DNA of 13,534 nucleotides, from NCBI GenBank assembly GCA_029240955.1, contig JARDZH010000007.1, positions 1-13,534 on the forward strand. Direction: 5' to 3'. The number at the start of each line of letters is the position of its first letter. Position 1 is the stretch's first letter. Positions 1-9,384 of the stretch are shown here, piece after piece. The stretch comes from Pseudomonas sp. (GTDB lineage Bacteria > Pseudomonadota > Gammaproteobacteria > Pseudomonadales > Pseudomonadaceae). A program made the position numbers and the translations under genes. Under the pieces are notes generated by a model. That model was not told the origin of the DNA, ran no database searches, and saw only the letters and a list, made by a program, of their open reading frames with translations.

Positions 1-381
1 GACAACTCAACCGTCCGCTTCGGCGCCCATTACGATCACCGGGCGCTCAAAAGCTGGGCAGTGGAAAACGAGGCCAGTCGAGCCGACGTGAGTCGGTTGG
101 CGATCAAGCAGGTCACACCTGGCAGAAGTGCGCTGGAGCCGGAGCGCTTGAAGAGCGTCAAGGATGCGATCGAAAGCGGCGCTTACCTTCCGCCTCTGGA
201 CGTTCGCAAAACCGCCGAAGGCTACAAAATCATCAATGGAAACCACCGTCTCCAGGCCGCCATCGAGCTGAAGCTTGAGAATGTGCCGGTGATTGTTCGC
301 GACGCTGTGGGGGATGTGCAGGCGTCAGTGGCAAGCAGCGTTCTGCAGGCGCCTGCCCCGCCGAGGCGCAACACGATCTGA
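1..381 (+). CDS. C-terminal part of a protein with a ParB/sulfiredoxin-like domain (5' end outside window)
   Basis: The frame is open from base 1 to the TGA at 379-381, giving 126 residues. A GTG at 61 could be a start but has no Shine-Dalgarno sequence, and the upstream codons read as coding, so I treat the gene as truncated by the window edge. From about residue 30 the product resembles a ParB-like nuclease or sulfiredoxin fold. It has a conserved-looking stretch of the LxPLDVR type (residues 61-67), then the motif NGNHRLQAAIEL (about 79-90), then VPVIV (about 94-98). In ParB-like proteins the equivalent (D/N)G-x-HR motif binds nucleotide. The domain lies near the C-terminus of a longer protein. 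That could be a regulator, a DNA-modifying enzyme or a toxin-like C-terminal domain; the sequence shown does not decide. The gene converges on the DUF4124 gene with an 18-base gap. Confidence 0.6.
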   Translation, partial: DNSTVRFGAHYDHRALKSWAVENEASRADVSRLAIKQVTPGRSALEPERLKSVKDAIESGAYLPPLDVRKTAEGYKIINGNHRLQAAIELKLENVPVIVRDAVGDVQASVASSVLQAPAPPRRNTI

Positions 382-399
382 CCCAGCCGAGGCAGCTGG

Positions 400-1023
400 C
401 TAGTGAGTCAGCTGCTGTATCCGCAGGCGATCCACCGCAAAGCCTGCCTTGGCCTTTGCCCGCGCGGCTTGATAACGCTCGATGTCTGCCTGAAGCTTGA
501 GCTGCTGCTCGCGTACATCCTGCAGCTGATCGATCAGTGTCTGCGGCACCGGCCGCCCCGCGCGTTCCTGATCGGCCGCCTGGCTTTGCAGATTGCGCTG
601 CTGGGCAGCCAGGCCCTGAATGTTGCCTTGTGTCACGCCGACCAGTCCGTCCAGCTCGGCCAGTTTGCGGGCCTCGACGCGATCCACGTCTTCGACACTG
701 CCATAAAGGCTCAGCAGTTGGGCGTCGGCGCTGGCCTGAGCCTTGTCGGCCTCGGCCTGGCGGATCTGTTCAGGAGTACGTGCAGGTGGAACGACCTGTA
801 TCACCCGCCCTTGGGCATTGAGAATCTCATAGCCCTTGGCAACGTACTCCGGCGGCACGCCCTGACGGTCCAGCACCGTTACGCCGCGGCTGTCGACGTA
901 GCGGTAAAGCTGCATGCCCGGGGTTTCGGCAGCCAGGGTCGCGACGGGTGAAAACAGGCTCAGCGCCATCAGGACGCCAACCATGTTCCGCTTCAATCCC
1001 TGGATGCAGCCGCCGTCGACCAT
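400..1023 (-). CDS. DUF4124 domain-containing exported protein
   Basis: This is a 207-residue protein. Residues 1-32 look like a Sec signal peptide: Lys/Arg at 11-12, a hydrophobic core at 14-30 and small residues before the likely cut after Ala31 or Ala32. Residues 38-80 match the DUF4124 pattern, beginning QLYRYVDSRGVTVLD and continuing through GVPPEYVAKGYEIL. The rest (about 85-195) is rich in Gln, Ala, Glu and Arg with heptad-like spacing, so it is probably a helical coiled coil in the periplasm. The ATG at 1023 is favoured because GAGG lies five bases upstream; Met14 is a less likely alternative. The start lies 7 bases after the pyrE stop, so the two genes are probably co-transcribed and perhaps translationally coupled. 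The biochemical role of the family is not known to me. Confidence 0.8.
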   Translation of the reverse strand: MVDGGCIQGLKRNMVGVLMALSLFSPVATLAAETPGMQLYRYVDSRGVTVLDRQGVPPEYVAKGYEILNAQGRVIQVVPPARTPEQIRQAEADKAQASADAQLLSLYGSVEDVDRVEARKLAELDGLVGVTQGNIQGLAAQQRNLQSQAADQERAGRPVPQTLIDQLQDVREQQLKLQADIERYQAARAKAKAGFAVDRLRIQQLTH

Positions 1024-1030
1024 GCGTACC

Positions 1031-1672
1031 TCAGATCCCGTATTGCGCGCGATAAGCCTCGACCGCAGGAAGGTGTTGCTTGAGCTGCGGGTCGTCAGCC
1101 AGGAACTCGAGAACCTGATTCAACGAAACGATGCTCACCACCGGAATGCCGAAGTCGCGCTCGACTTCCTGAATGGCGGACAGCTCACCGTTGCCGCGTT
1201 CCTGGCGATTCAGAGCGATCAGCACGCCAGCGGCGGTGGCGCCCTGAGCCTGAATAATCTGCATGACTTCACGGATGGCGGTGCCGGCGGTGATCACGTC
1301 GTCGATGATCAGCACGTTGCCGGTCAACGGTGCGCCCACCAGGCTGCCGCCTTCGCCATGGGCCTTTGCTTCCTTGCGGTTGAAGCACCAGGGCAGATCG
1401 CGGTCATGATGTTCGGCCAGCGCCACGGCGGTCGATGCTGCCAGTGGGATGCCCTTGTAGGCCGGGCCGAACAGCACGTCGAAAGCGATGCCGCTTTCGA
1501 CCACGGCGGCTGCGTAGAATCGACCCAGCTGAGCCAGGGCCGAACCGCTGTTGAACAGGCCGGCATTGAAGAAGTACGGACTGGTGCGCCCGGACTTGAG
1601 AGTGAACTCACCGAAGCGCAAAACACCGCGATCGATGGCAAAACGGATGAAATCGCGTTGATACGCCTGCAT
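1031..1672 (-). CDS. pyrE: Orotate phosphoribosyltransferase
   Basis: PyrE makes orotidine 5'-phosphate from orotate and PRPP, the fifth step of de novo pyrimidine synthesis, in the cytoplasm. The 213-residue product aligns by eye almost end to end with E. coli PyrE. It has [10 protein letters not shown] with Lys26 (residues 20-29), [10 protein letters not shown] (31-40), GPAYKGIP (69-76), the flexible catalytic loop [11 protein letters not shown] (99-109) and the PRPP-binding motif [13 protein letters not shown] (120-132). A GTG seven codons upstream (1693) is open, but the family starts at the ATG at 1672. Its ribosome site is weak, a GGGA about eight bases upstream. The gene diverges from crc and is followed closely by the DUF4124 gene. 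Confidence 0.97.
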   Translation of the reverse strand: MQAYQRDFIRFAIDRGVLRFGEFTLKSGRTSPYFFNAGLFNSGSALAQLGRFYAAAVVESGIAFDVLFGPAYKGIPLAASTAVALAEHHDRDLPWCFNRKEAKAHGEGGSLVGAPLTGNVLIIDDVITAGTAIREVMQIIQAQGATAAGVLIALNRQERGNGELSAIQEVERDFGIPVVSIVSLNQVLEFLADDPQLKQHLPAVEAYRAQYGI

Positions 1673-1754
1673 GAAAAAAGTCCCGAATACCACGGCTTTA
1701 GCTAATTGGGTAGAGCTCGGGTATCATACACGCACGTGATTTTTGGGGCCATTT
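1673..1754. promoter_or_regulatory. Divergent pyrE/crc control region
   Basis: These 82 bases must carry the start signals of both pyrE (leftward) and crc (rightward). TATCAT at 1722-1727 is a fair -10 candidate for crc. Read on the other strand, almost the same bases give TATGAT (1726-1721), a candidate -10 for pyrE. Neither has a good -35 box at 16-18 bases. GGGG at 1745-1748 is the likely ribosome site of crc. I see no obvious terminator-attenuator with leader peptide in front of pyrE. Confidence 0.4.
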
Positions 1755-2534
1755 ATGCGGATCATCAGTGTGAACGTAAATGGCATTCAGGCTGCGGTCG
1801 AGCGTGGGTTGCTCAGCTGGCTGCAAGCTCAGAATGCCGACGTCATCTGCTTACAGGACACCCGCGCCTCCACCTTTGAACTGGATGATCCAGCCTTCCA
1901 ACTGGATGGCTACTTCCTCTATGCCTGCGAAGCCGAAGTACCCGCCCAAGGTGGCGTGGCGCTTTATTCGCGGTTGCAACCGAAGGCGGTAATCAGCGGC
2001 CTCGGCTTCGAGACAGCCGACCGCTACGGGCGTTACCTGCAAGCAGATTTCGACAAAGTCAGCATCGCCACCCTGCTGTTCCCTTCGGGGATGAACGGGG
2101 ACGAGGACTTGAATCAGAAATTCAAGCTCATGGACGATTTCGGCAAGTACATGGACAAGCAGCGCCGCAAGCGCCGCGAATACATCTACTGCGGATCGCT
2201 CTATGTGGCGCAGCAGAAGCTCGACATCAAGAACTGGCGCGACAGCCAGCAGTCGCCTGGCTTCCTGGCGCCTGAGCGCGCCTGGATGGACGAACTGGTC
2301 GGCACCATGGGTTATGTGGATGCGTTGCGTGAAGTCAGCCGCGAAGGCGACCAGTACAGCTGGTGGCCGGACAGCGAACAGGCCGAGATGCTGAATCTGG
2401 GCTGGCGCTTCGATTACCAGATCCTGACCCCGGGCCTGCGCCGTTTCGTACGCAGCGCACGTCTGCCCCGCCAGCCGCGCTTCTCGCAGCACGCGCCGCT
2501 GATCGTGGATTACGACTGGACGCTGACGATCTGA
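1755..2534 (+). CDS. crc: Catabolite repression control protein Crc
   Basis: The 259-residue product is the pseudomonad Crc protein, an exonuclease III/EEP-fold relative. Crc works with Hfq on A-rich sites in mRNAs to block translation of genes for less-preferred carbon sources, and the small RNAs CrcZ/CrcY relieve this. The fold motifs are visible but the catalytic residues of exonuclease III are not. LQDTR (33-37) replaces LQET, CGSLY (146-150) stands where GDMN is expected, and SQHAP (244-248) replaces SDHAP. This agrees with the known lack of nuclease activity in Crc. The ATG at 1755 is chosen over the TTG at 1743 because family members begin MRIISVNVNG and GGGG sits six bases upstream. 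The gene appears monocistronic and ends in a REP-containing convergent gap. Confidence 0.97.
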   Translation: MRIISVNVNGIQAAVERGLLSWLQAQNADVICLQDTRASTFELDDPAFQLDGYFLYACEAEVPAQGGVALYSRLQPKAVISGLGFETADRYGRYLQADFDKVSIATLLFPSGMNGDEDLNQKFKLMDDFGKYMDKQRRKRREYIYCGSLYVAQQKLDIKNWRDSQQSPGFLAPERAWMDELVGTMGYVDALREVSREGDQYSWWPDSEQAEMLNLGWRFDYQILTPGLRRFVRSARLPRQPRFSQHAPLIVDYDWTLTI

Positions 2535-2545
2535 CCGGTTGTGTC

Positions 2546-2568
2546 TGTAGGAGCGCGCTTGCCCGCGA
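2546..2568 (+). repeat. REP element 1 (first cluster)
   Basis: A 23-base element starts TGTAGGAGC and ends CCGCGA with the core GCGCGC-TT-GCCCGC, an imperfect palindrome. It matches the general form of Pseudomonas REP sequences and starts 11 bases after the crc stop codon. Confidence 0.8.
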
Positions 2569-2604
2569 ACAAGCCAGTACATTCGTGTCGGCTGAACCTG
2601 CGCT

Positions 2605-2626
2605 TCGCCAGCAAGCTGGCTCCTAC
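2605..2626 (-). repeat. REP element 2 (first cluster), inverted
   Basis: This is a REP element in the opposite orientation. Its core GCCAGC-TT-GCTGGC is a perfect 6+6 palindrome. The 22 bases are an exact reverse complement of 2644-2665. Confidence 0.85.
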
Positions 2627-2642
2627 GCGTACTGTGCGCTTC

Positions 2643-2665
2643 TGTAGGAGCCAGCTTGCTGGCGA
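2643..2665 (+). repeat. REP element 3 (first cluster)
   Basis: This REP element has the core GCCAGC-TT-GCTGGC. With element 2 it forms a perfect 22-bp inverted repeat around a 17-base centre (2627-2643), the head-to-head layout of a BIME-type pair. The transcript could fold into one long hairpin or two short ones on either strand. Confidence 0.85.
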
Positions 2666-2666
2666 T

Positions 2667-2683
2667 GGGCCGCAAAGCGGTCC
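2667..2683. repeat. Short hairpin flanking REP element 3
   Basis: GGGCCGC (2667-2673) and GCGGTCC (2677-2683) can form a 7-bp stem with one G-U pair and an AAA loop. It abuts the REP pair. No T-run follows it on the plus strand. On the minus strand, beyond the DUF4870 stop at 2712, it may help end transcription. Confidence 0.5.
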
Positions 2684-2711
2684 CAAGCCTCATCAAGTAC
2701 AGCCGGTTCGG

Positions 2712-3080
2712 TTACTTCAACAAACGCCAGGTAAACGGATAGCGATAATCCAGACCTTCGTTCGCCTTGATACCGGCAATGATGGTTAGCACCAGCGCGC
2801 CGATGCCGACCAGCAGCAACAGCGGAAAGCCGATAACGACCACCATCAGCAGGATGCTGACCATGGCCGCAATGGCTACGGTGATCTGGAAATTCAGGGC
2901 TTCCTTGCCCTGTGCGTCGATGAACGGATCGCTCTCGCGCTTCAGCTGCCAGAGGATCAAAGGCCCAAGCAGGTTGCCGAACGGGAAGATGACCCCGACG
3001 AAGGCGGACAAGTGACAGAACATCGCCCATTGGCGAGCGCTCTGGGCCGGTTTGTTCAATGGTTGCTGGCTGTCACTCAT
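2712..3080 (-). CDS. DUF4870 (Tic20-like) membrane protein
   Basis: This is a 122-residue inner-membrane protein of the DUF4870 family. A short polar N-terminus (1-18) leads to three hydrophobic segments at about 24-46, 65-83 and 84-105. Between the first two lies the family-like loop QLKRESDPFIDAQGKEALNFQ (45-65), and the C-terminus ends YRYPFTWRLLK. The ATG at 3080 is chosen over the upstream in-frame start at 3131, which lies inside rph. GGAGAAGGA precedes 3080, with GGAG eight bases away. The gene begins 19 bases after the rph stop, so the two probably share a transcript. The function of the family is not established. It ends in a REP-rich gap facing crc. Confidence 0.85.
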   Translation of the reverse strand: MSDSQQPLNKPAQSARQWAMFCHLSAFVGVIFPFGNLLGPLILWQLKRESDPFIDAQGKEALNFQITVAIAAMVSILLMVVVIGFPLLLLVGIGALVLTIIAGIKANEGLDYRYPFTWRLLK

Positions 3081-3099
3081 GGTCCTTCTCCCTGGTTTG

Positions 3100-3822
<723 letters not shown>

Positions 3823-3859
3823 CTGAGAATACCTGTACTGGGACGGAAAACTGCGAACC

Positions 3860-3865
3860 AGTATA
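3860..3865 (-). promoter_or_regulatory. Possible -10 element for rph
   Basis: TATACT is read on the minus strand 38 bases upstream of the rph start codon, which would give a leader of roughly 30 bases. No convincing -35 box lies 16-18 bases further upstream, so this rests on the -10 match alone. Confidence 0.4.
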
Positions 3866-3990
3866 AAGGTCACAGCCTTGGCAGGGCATCTCTAAAAATC
3901 GCATCGATCCGAACGCCGCCTGGCAGAGCCCTGCAAACCGGTTTTCCGGTCGGGCAACCGACGCCCGGCACCACGAGTCCAACCGCCGGA

Positions 3991-4020
3991 TTGGGAGCGA
4001 AGGCTGCACTGCGCTACAAT
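3991..4020 (+). promoter_or_regulatory. Probable sigma-70 promoter of yicC-gmk
   Basis: TTGGGA (3991-3996) and TACAAT (4015-4020) are separated by 18 bases and lie about 90 bases upstream of the yicC start. This is the best promoter match in the 284-base divergent gap between rph and yicC. The leader of about 80 bases shows no riboswitch or strong terminator that I can recognise. Confidence 0.55.
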
Positions 4021-4106
4021 CCTGCGCCTTTGCAGCCTGTCGGCTTCCCCGACTCCATGAGCGCCTTGCCAATAGCGTTTCTGGAACGAACCAAGAGGTA
4101 CATCCC

Positions 4107-5604
<1,498 letters not shown>

Positions 5605-5630
5605 TCGCATCGTTTTCAAGCGGCAGACTG

Positions 5631-5664
5631 AGGGTCCAATACGCGCGTGCGGCGGCGTGACCCT
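5631..5664 (+). terminator. Hairpin between gmk and rpoZ, possible weak terminator
   Basis: AGGGTC (5631-5636) pairs with GACCCT (5659-5664), and ACGC (5641-5644) pairs with GCGT (5655-5658). Together they make a 10-bp stem with a four-base bulge and a 10-base loop. No T-run follows, so it is not a classic intrinsic terminator. It could slow the polymerase, protect the gmk 3' end, or act as an RNA processing site. Its right arm touches the proposed -35 box of rpoZ. Confidence 0.4.
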
Positions 5665-5693
5665 TGATGCTTTGAGCTGTCCGCTTGTAAACT
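5664..5693 (+). promoter_or_regulatory. Possible rpoZ-spoT promoter
   Basis: TTGATG (5664-5669) and TAAACT (5688-5693) are 18 bases apart, 59 bases upstream of the rpoZ start. The match is moderate. It would let rpoZ-spoT be transcribed apart from yicC-gmk. Confidence 0.38.
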
Positions 5694-5751
5694 ACCGAGT
5701 CCGCTCGCCCATCCGGGCACCGCGCATACGCATTTGCTACGAGGAATACCC

Positions 5752-6015
5752 ATGGCCCGCGTGACCGTTGAAGACTGCCTAGACCACGTCGATAACCGCT
5801 TCGAGCTGGTCATGCTCGCTACCAAGCGCTCGCGTCAACTCGCCACTGGCGGCAAAGAACCCAAGCTGGCGTGGGAAAACGACAAGCCAACCGTCGTTGC
5901 CCTGCGTGAAATCGCGGCCGGCCTGATGGATTATGCAGTCATCGCAGAAGCCGAAATCGTTGAAGATGAACCATTGTTCGCAGCATTCGAGGACGAGTCC
6001 AACGAGGCCGTCTAA
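5752..6015 (+). CDS. rpoZ: RNA polymerase omega subunit
   Basis: Omega is the small RNA polymerase subunit that chaperones beta-prime and, in E. coli, forms part of a (p)ppGpp-binding site. The 87-residue product has the conserved opening [20 protein letters not shown], then the motif LATKRSRQL (23-31), then [15 protein letters not shown] (43-57) and an acidic C-terminus. The ATG at 5752 has GAGGAA five bases upstream; an in-frame ATG at 5734 lacks this. spoT follows after 60 bases, which places the ppGpp enzyme next to a polymerase subunit that responds to ppGpp. Confidence 0.97.
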   Translation: MARVTVEDCLDHVDNRFELVMLATKRSRQLATGGKEPKLAWENDKPTVVALREIAAGLMDYAVIAEAEIVEDEPLFAAFEDESNEAV

Positions 6016-6075
6016 GCCTATGCCGGGTCGACGTAGTACGGCGCAGGGTACAAGCCATTGGCAGGGGGTAGCGCC

Positions 6076-8181
6076 TTGCCGAGCATAGACGCCCTCGCCG
6101 ATCGCCTGTCGGCCTACCTTGGCAAGGATCAGGTCAATCTGGTCCGCCGAGCGTATTTCTACGCCGAGCAAGCCCACGACGGTCAACGCCGTCGCAGCGG
6201 CGAAGCCTACGTTACGCACCCGCTTGCGGTCGCGAACATCCTGGCTGAAATGCACATGGACCATCAGAGCCTGATGGCTGCCATGCTGCATGACGTCATC
6301 GAAGACACCGGCATTGCCAAAGAAGCGCTCTGTGCGCAGTTCGGCGAAACCGTGGCCGAACTGGTCGACGGGGTCAGCAAACTGACCCAGATGAACTTCG
6401 AGACCAAGGCCGAGGCGCAAGCCGAAAACTTCCAGAAAATGGCCATGGCCATGGCGCGTGACATACGCGTGATTCTGGTGAAGCTCGCCGACCGTCTGCA
6501 CAACATGCGCACGCTGGAAGTCCTTTCCGGTGAAAAGCGCCGCCGCATCGCCAAGGAAACCCTCGAAATCTACGCGCCCATCGCCAACCGATTGGGCATG
6601 CACAACGTGCGTATCGAGTTCGAAGACCTGGGCTTCAAGGCCATGTATCCGATGCGCTCTGCGCGTATCCATCAGGCCGTCAAGCGCGCACGCGGCAACC
6701 GCAAGGAACTGGTCAACAAGATCGAAGAGTCGCTCAGCCACTGTCTGGCTGTGGACGGGATCGAAGGCGACGTCAGCGGCCGGCAGAAACATCTCTACGG
6801 TATCTACAAGAAGATGCGCGGCAAGCGCCGGGCCTTCAACGAGATCATGGACGTCTATGCGTTCCGGATCGTCGTAGACAAAGTGGACACCTGCTACCGC
6901 GTGCTGGGTGCTGTACATAATCTGTACAAACCGCTGCCGGGCCGCTTCAAGGATTACATCGCGATACCCAAGGCGAACGGCTACCAGTCGCTGCATACGA
7001 CGCTGTTCGGCATGCACGGCGTGCCTATCGAAATCCAGATTCGCACCCGCGAAATGGAAGAGATGGCCAATAACGGTATTGCCGCGCACTGGCTATACAA
7101 GTCCAACATCGATGAGCAGCCCAAGGGCACGCATGCCCGCGCTCGTCAGTGGGTCAAGGGCGTGCTGGAAATGCAGCAACGCGCCGGCAACTCGCTGGAA
7201 TTCATCGAGAGCGTCAAGATCGACCTGTTCCCGGACGAGGTCTACGTGTTCACGCCCAAAGGGCGGATCATGGAATTGCCGAAAGGCTCCACGGCCGTGG
7301 ACTTCGCGTATGCGGTCCACACCGACGTGGGCAACAGCTGTATTGCGTGCCGGATCAACCGCCGGTTGGCACCGCTGTCCGAACCCTTGCAAAGCGGCTC
7401 GACCGTAGAGATCGTCAGCGCCCCCGGTGCGCGGCCGAATCCGGCCTGGCTGAACTTCGTTGTGACCGGCAAGGCGCGGACGCATATTCGCCATGCGCTC
7501 AAACTGCAGCGCCGTTCCGAATCCATCAGCCTGGGCGAGCGCCTGCTGAACAAGGTCCTGAACGGTTTCGAATCGAGCCTGGACAAGATTGCGCCTGAGC
7601 GCATTCAGCAAGCGCTGTCCGAATACCGCGTCGAAGTGCTGGAAGACCTGCTCGAAGACATCGGCCTGGGTAACCGCATGGCGTATGTCGTCGCGCGGCG
7701 TCTGCTGGGCGAAGGCGATCAGCTGCCGAGCCCGGAAGGTCCGCTGGCGATTCGCGGTACCGAAGGTCTGGTACTCAGCTACGCCAAGTGCTGTACGCCG
7801 ATTCCCGGCGACCCCATCGTCGGTCATCTTTCCGCCGGCAAGGGCATGGTCGTCCACCTGGACAACTGCCGCAACATCGCCGAAATCCGCCACAACCCGG
7901 AAAAATGCATCCAGCTTTCCTGGGCCAAGGATGTCACCGGCGAGTTTAATGTCGAGCTGCGCGTCGAGCTGGAACACCAGCGCGGCCTGATCGCTCTGCT
8001 GGCCAGCAGCGTCAACGCCGCCGACGGCAACATCGAGAAGATCGGCATGGACGAGCGCGATGGTCGCATCAGCGTGGTCCAGCTGGTTGTCAGCGTGCAT
8101 GACCGCGTGCATCTGGCCCGAGTGATCAAGAAACTGCGCGCGCTGACCGGAGTGACCCGTATCACCCGTATGCGTGCGTAG
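6076..8181 (+). CDS. spoT: Bifunctional (p)ppGpp synthetase/hydrolase SpoT
   Basis: SpoT makes and degrades the stringent-response alarmone (p)ppGpp. The 701-residue product begins on a TTG at 6076 with AGGGGG seven bases upstream, giving the family start [11 protein letters not shown]; the open frame begins only six codons earlier, also on TTG. The hydrolase HD domain is intact by motif: His48, His72-Asp73 in HDVIEDT, and Asp139 in LADRLHNM. The synthetase domain has [18 protein letters not shown] (291-308), and the RFKD form (290-293) is the RxKD signature of bifunctional enzymes rather than the ExDD form of RelA. A TGS domain lies at about 386-447. A central region with [15 protein letters not shown] and a C-terminal ACT domain follow. 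ridA starts 25 bases downstream. Confidence 0.97.
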   Translation: MPSIDALADRLSAYLGKDQVNLVRRAYFYAEQAHDGQRRRSGEAYVTHPLAVANILAEMHMDHQSLMAAMLHDVIEDTGIAKEALCAQFGETVAELVDGVSKLTQMNFETKAEAQAENFQKMAMAMARDIRVILVKLADRLHNMRTLEVLSGEKRRRIAKETLEIYAPIANRLGMHNVRIEFEDLGFKAMYPMRSARIHQAVKRARGNRKELVNKIEESLSHCLAVDGIEGDVSGRQKHLYGIYKKMRGKRRAFNEIMDVYAFRIVVDKVDTCYRVLGAVHNLYKPLPGRFKDYIAIPKANGYQSLHTTLFGMHGVPIEIQIRTREMEEMANNGIAAHWLYKSNIDEQPKGTHARARQWVKGVLEMQQRAGNSLEFIESVKIDLFPDEVYVFTPKGRIMELPKGSTAVDFAYAVHTDVGNSCIACRINRRLAPLSEPLQSGSTVEIVSAPGARPNPAWLNFVVTGKARTHIRHALKLQRRSESISLGERLLNKVLNGFESSLDKIAPERIQQALSEYRVEVLEDLLEDIGLGNRMAYVVARRLLGEGDQLPSPEGPLAIRGTEGLVLSYAKCCTPIPGDPIVGHLSAGKGMVVHLDNCRNIAEIRHNPEKCIQLSWAKDVTGEFNVELRVELEHQRGLIALLASSVNAADGNIEKIGMDERDGRISVVQLVVSVHDRVHLARVIKKLRALTGVTRITRMRA

Positions 8182-8206
8182 CCAAAACCCCTACCAGGAG
8201 TTCTTC

Positions 8207-8587
8207 ATGACCAAGACCGTCATCACCAGCGACAAGGCACCTGCGGCAATCGGCCCGTACTCCCAGGCGATCAAGGCGGGTAACACTGTCTACATGTCCG
8301 GCCAGATCCCGCTTGACCCCAAGACAATGGAGCTGGTGGAAGGTATCGAAGCGCAGACCGTGCAGGTCTTCGAAAACCTCAAGTCGGTGGCCGAAGCCGC
8401 AGGCGGTTCGTTCAAGGACATCGTTAAGCTGAACATCTTCCTCACCGATCTGGGCCACTTCGCCAAGGTCAACGAGATCATGGGGAAATACTTCGAGCAG
8501 CCGTATCCGGCGCGTGCAGCCATTGGTGTTGCCGCTCTGCCACGCGGTTCTCAGGTCGAAATGGACGCCATTCTCGTCATCGACTAA
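8207..8587 (+). CDS. ridA: RidA family enamine/imine deaminase
   Basis: RidA (formerly YjgF) hydrolyses reactive enamine/imine intermediates, such as 2-aminoacrylate from PLP enzymes, to ketoacids. The 126-residue length fits the family. Signatures are [15 protein letters not shown] (11-25), [10 protein letters not shown] (29-38) and the C-terminal [24 protein letters not shown] (99-122), which contains the substrate-carboxylate arginine at about residue 103. The ATG at 8207 has CAGGAG six bases upstream. An earlier in-frame ATG at 8174 overlaps the spoT end and adds residues outside the family. Close spacing to spoT suggests co-transcription with the stringent-response gene. Confidence 0.95.
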   Translation: MTKTVITSDKAPAAIGPYSQAIKAGNTVYMSGQIPLDPKTMELVEGIEAQTVQVFENLKSVAEAAGGSFKDIVKLNIFLTDLGHFAKVNEIMGKYFEQPYPARAAIGVAALPRGSQVEMDAILVID

Positions 8588-8594
8588 ACCCCTC

Positions 8595-8616
8595 GGCGGA
8601 GCGCTCAAGCTCCGCC
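8595..8616 (+). terminator. Stem-loop after ridA
   Basis: GGCGGAGC (8595-8602) and GCTCCGCC (8609-8616) form a perfect 8-bp G+C-rich stem with a six-base loop, 8 bases after the ridA stop. No T-run follows, only ACCCTGC and then the A/G-rich ribosome site of the next gene. It may be a partial terminator or a 3'-end stabiliser lowering read-through into the lipoprotein gene. Confidence 0.5.
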
Positions 8617-8641
8617 ACCCTGCAAAAGGAAGGACTCTGTT

Positions 8642-9379
8642 ATGCGCTCCGCGCTCGCCATTCCGCTGTTGGCCGCACTTCTCGGTGGCTGCGCCAGTCA
8701 CGCCGACCTGAACCCGGATGGAACCTGGATCAACCAGAACGCCATCGACGCTGCAGTCAAAGGCGGTAATCTGCGCCAGGCGTTGCTCGCCAGTGGCCCC
8801 AATCTTGAGTGGCAGATCGATACCAAGGCCAATCAGGTTTTCTATTCCAACGGTTTTGAAGTCGGTGAAGGCAAAATTGCCAGCGCAGCCGACGGCAAAC
8901 TGCATATCGATTTCTACGGCAACTTTTTCGAAGACCTGACGCTCAAGGGCGACCATCTGGTGCAGTCGGCAAGCGAGTCGAGCCCGGAGCAGCACTTTGA
9001 AAAGCCTGAAACCACCGCGCCGGCGGATGCGCCAGCGGGCAGCAGTTTCGAAAAGGCATTGTACGAAGCCTACATGGGCGGCAAATGGACCATCGTCAGT
9101 GGCGACGGTCAGGGCAATACCGTGCAGTTCATGCCTGATGGCAGTGTGCAGGGGCTTCCGGATAATGACCGCTACGCGCTGTGTCTGGCTGGCGATTGCG
9201 CAGCCATGAGCGGCGAATACGACAGCATGTGGCTGGAGAAAGCCGAGCAAGGCGCACCGTGGATCTTCGCCCGCAAGGGCAAGCAGCTGGAGATTTTCCA
9301 GGCGGTGAATAACGCAGGCGCTGATGAAATGCCTGAGTTGCGCCCAGGCCAGCGCCGTTGGGTGCTGGAACAGCAGTAA
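8642..9379 (+). CDS. Predicted lipoprotein of unknown function
   Basis: This 245-residue product has a lipoprotein signal: Arg2, a hydrophobic stretch at 4-14 and the lipobox LGGC ending at Cys17. Ala follows at +2, which by the Lol rule fits the outer membrane. The mature part has two aromatic/Gly-rich beta-type regions, about 20-107 and 144-223. They are joined by an acidic, Pro/Ala-rich linker (about 110-135). Cys181 and Cys186 could form a disulphide in the periplasm. I do not recognise a named domain. The ATG at 8642 has AAGGA seven bases upstream. The gene may be read through from ridA but is set apart by the stem-loop at 8595-8616. It ends in a REP-rich convergent gap. Confidence 0.8.
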   Translation: MRSALAIPLLAALLGGCASHADLNPDGTWINQNAIDAAVKGGNLRQALLASGPNLEWQIDTKANQVFYSNGFEVGEGKIASAADGKLHIDFYGNFFEDLTLKGDHLVQSASESSPEQHFEKPETTAPADAPAGSSFEKALYEAYMGGKWTIVSGDGQGNTVQFMPDGSVQGLPDNDRYALCLAGDCAAMSGEYDSMWLEKAEQGAPWIFARKGKQLEIFQAVNNAGADEMPELRPGQRRWVLEQQ

Positions 9380-9384
9380 GTGTA

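Noticed and set aside
382..420. Possible hairpins between the ParB-like gene and the DUF4124 gene
   Set aside because: AGCC/GGCT and CAGCTG repeats give only short stems without a T-run, so no terminator is supported.
1851..2696. 281-codon minus-strand open frame opposite crc
   Set aside because: It runs through the REP elements and is antisense to crc, a clear shadow.
5779..7089. Long 436-codon open frame on the minus strand opposite rpoZ and spoT
   Set aside because: It lies antisense to two clearly identified genes and has the His/Gln/Val/Asp-rich composition usual for shadow frames in high-G+C DNA. No domain is recognisable.
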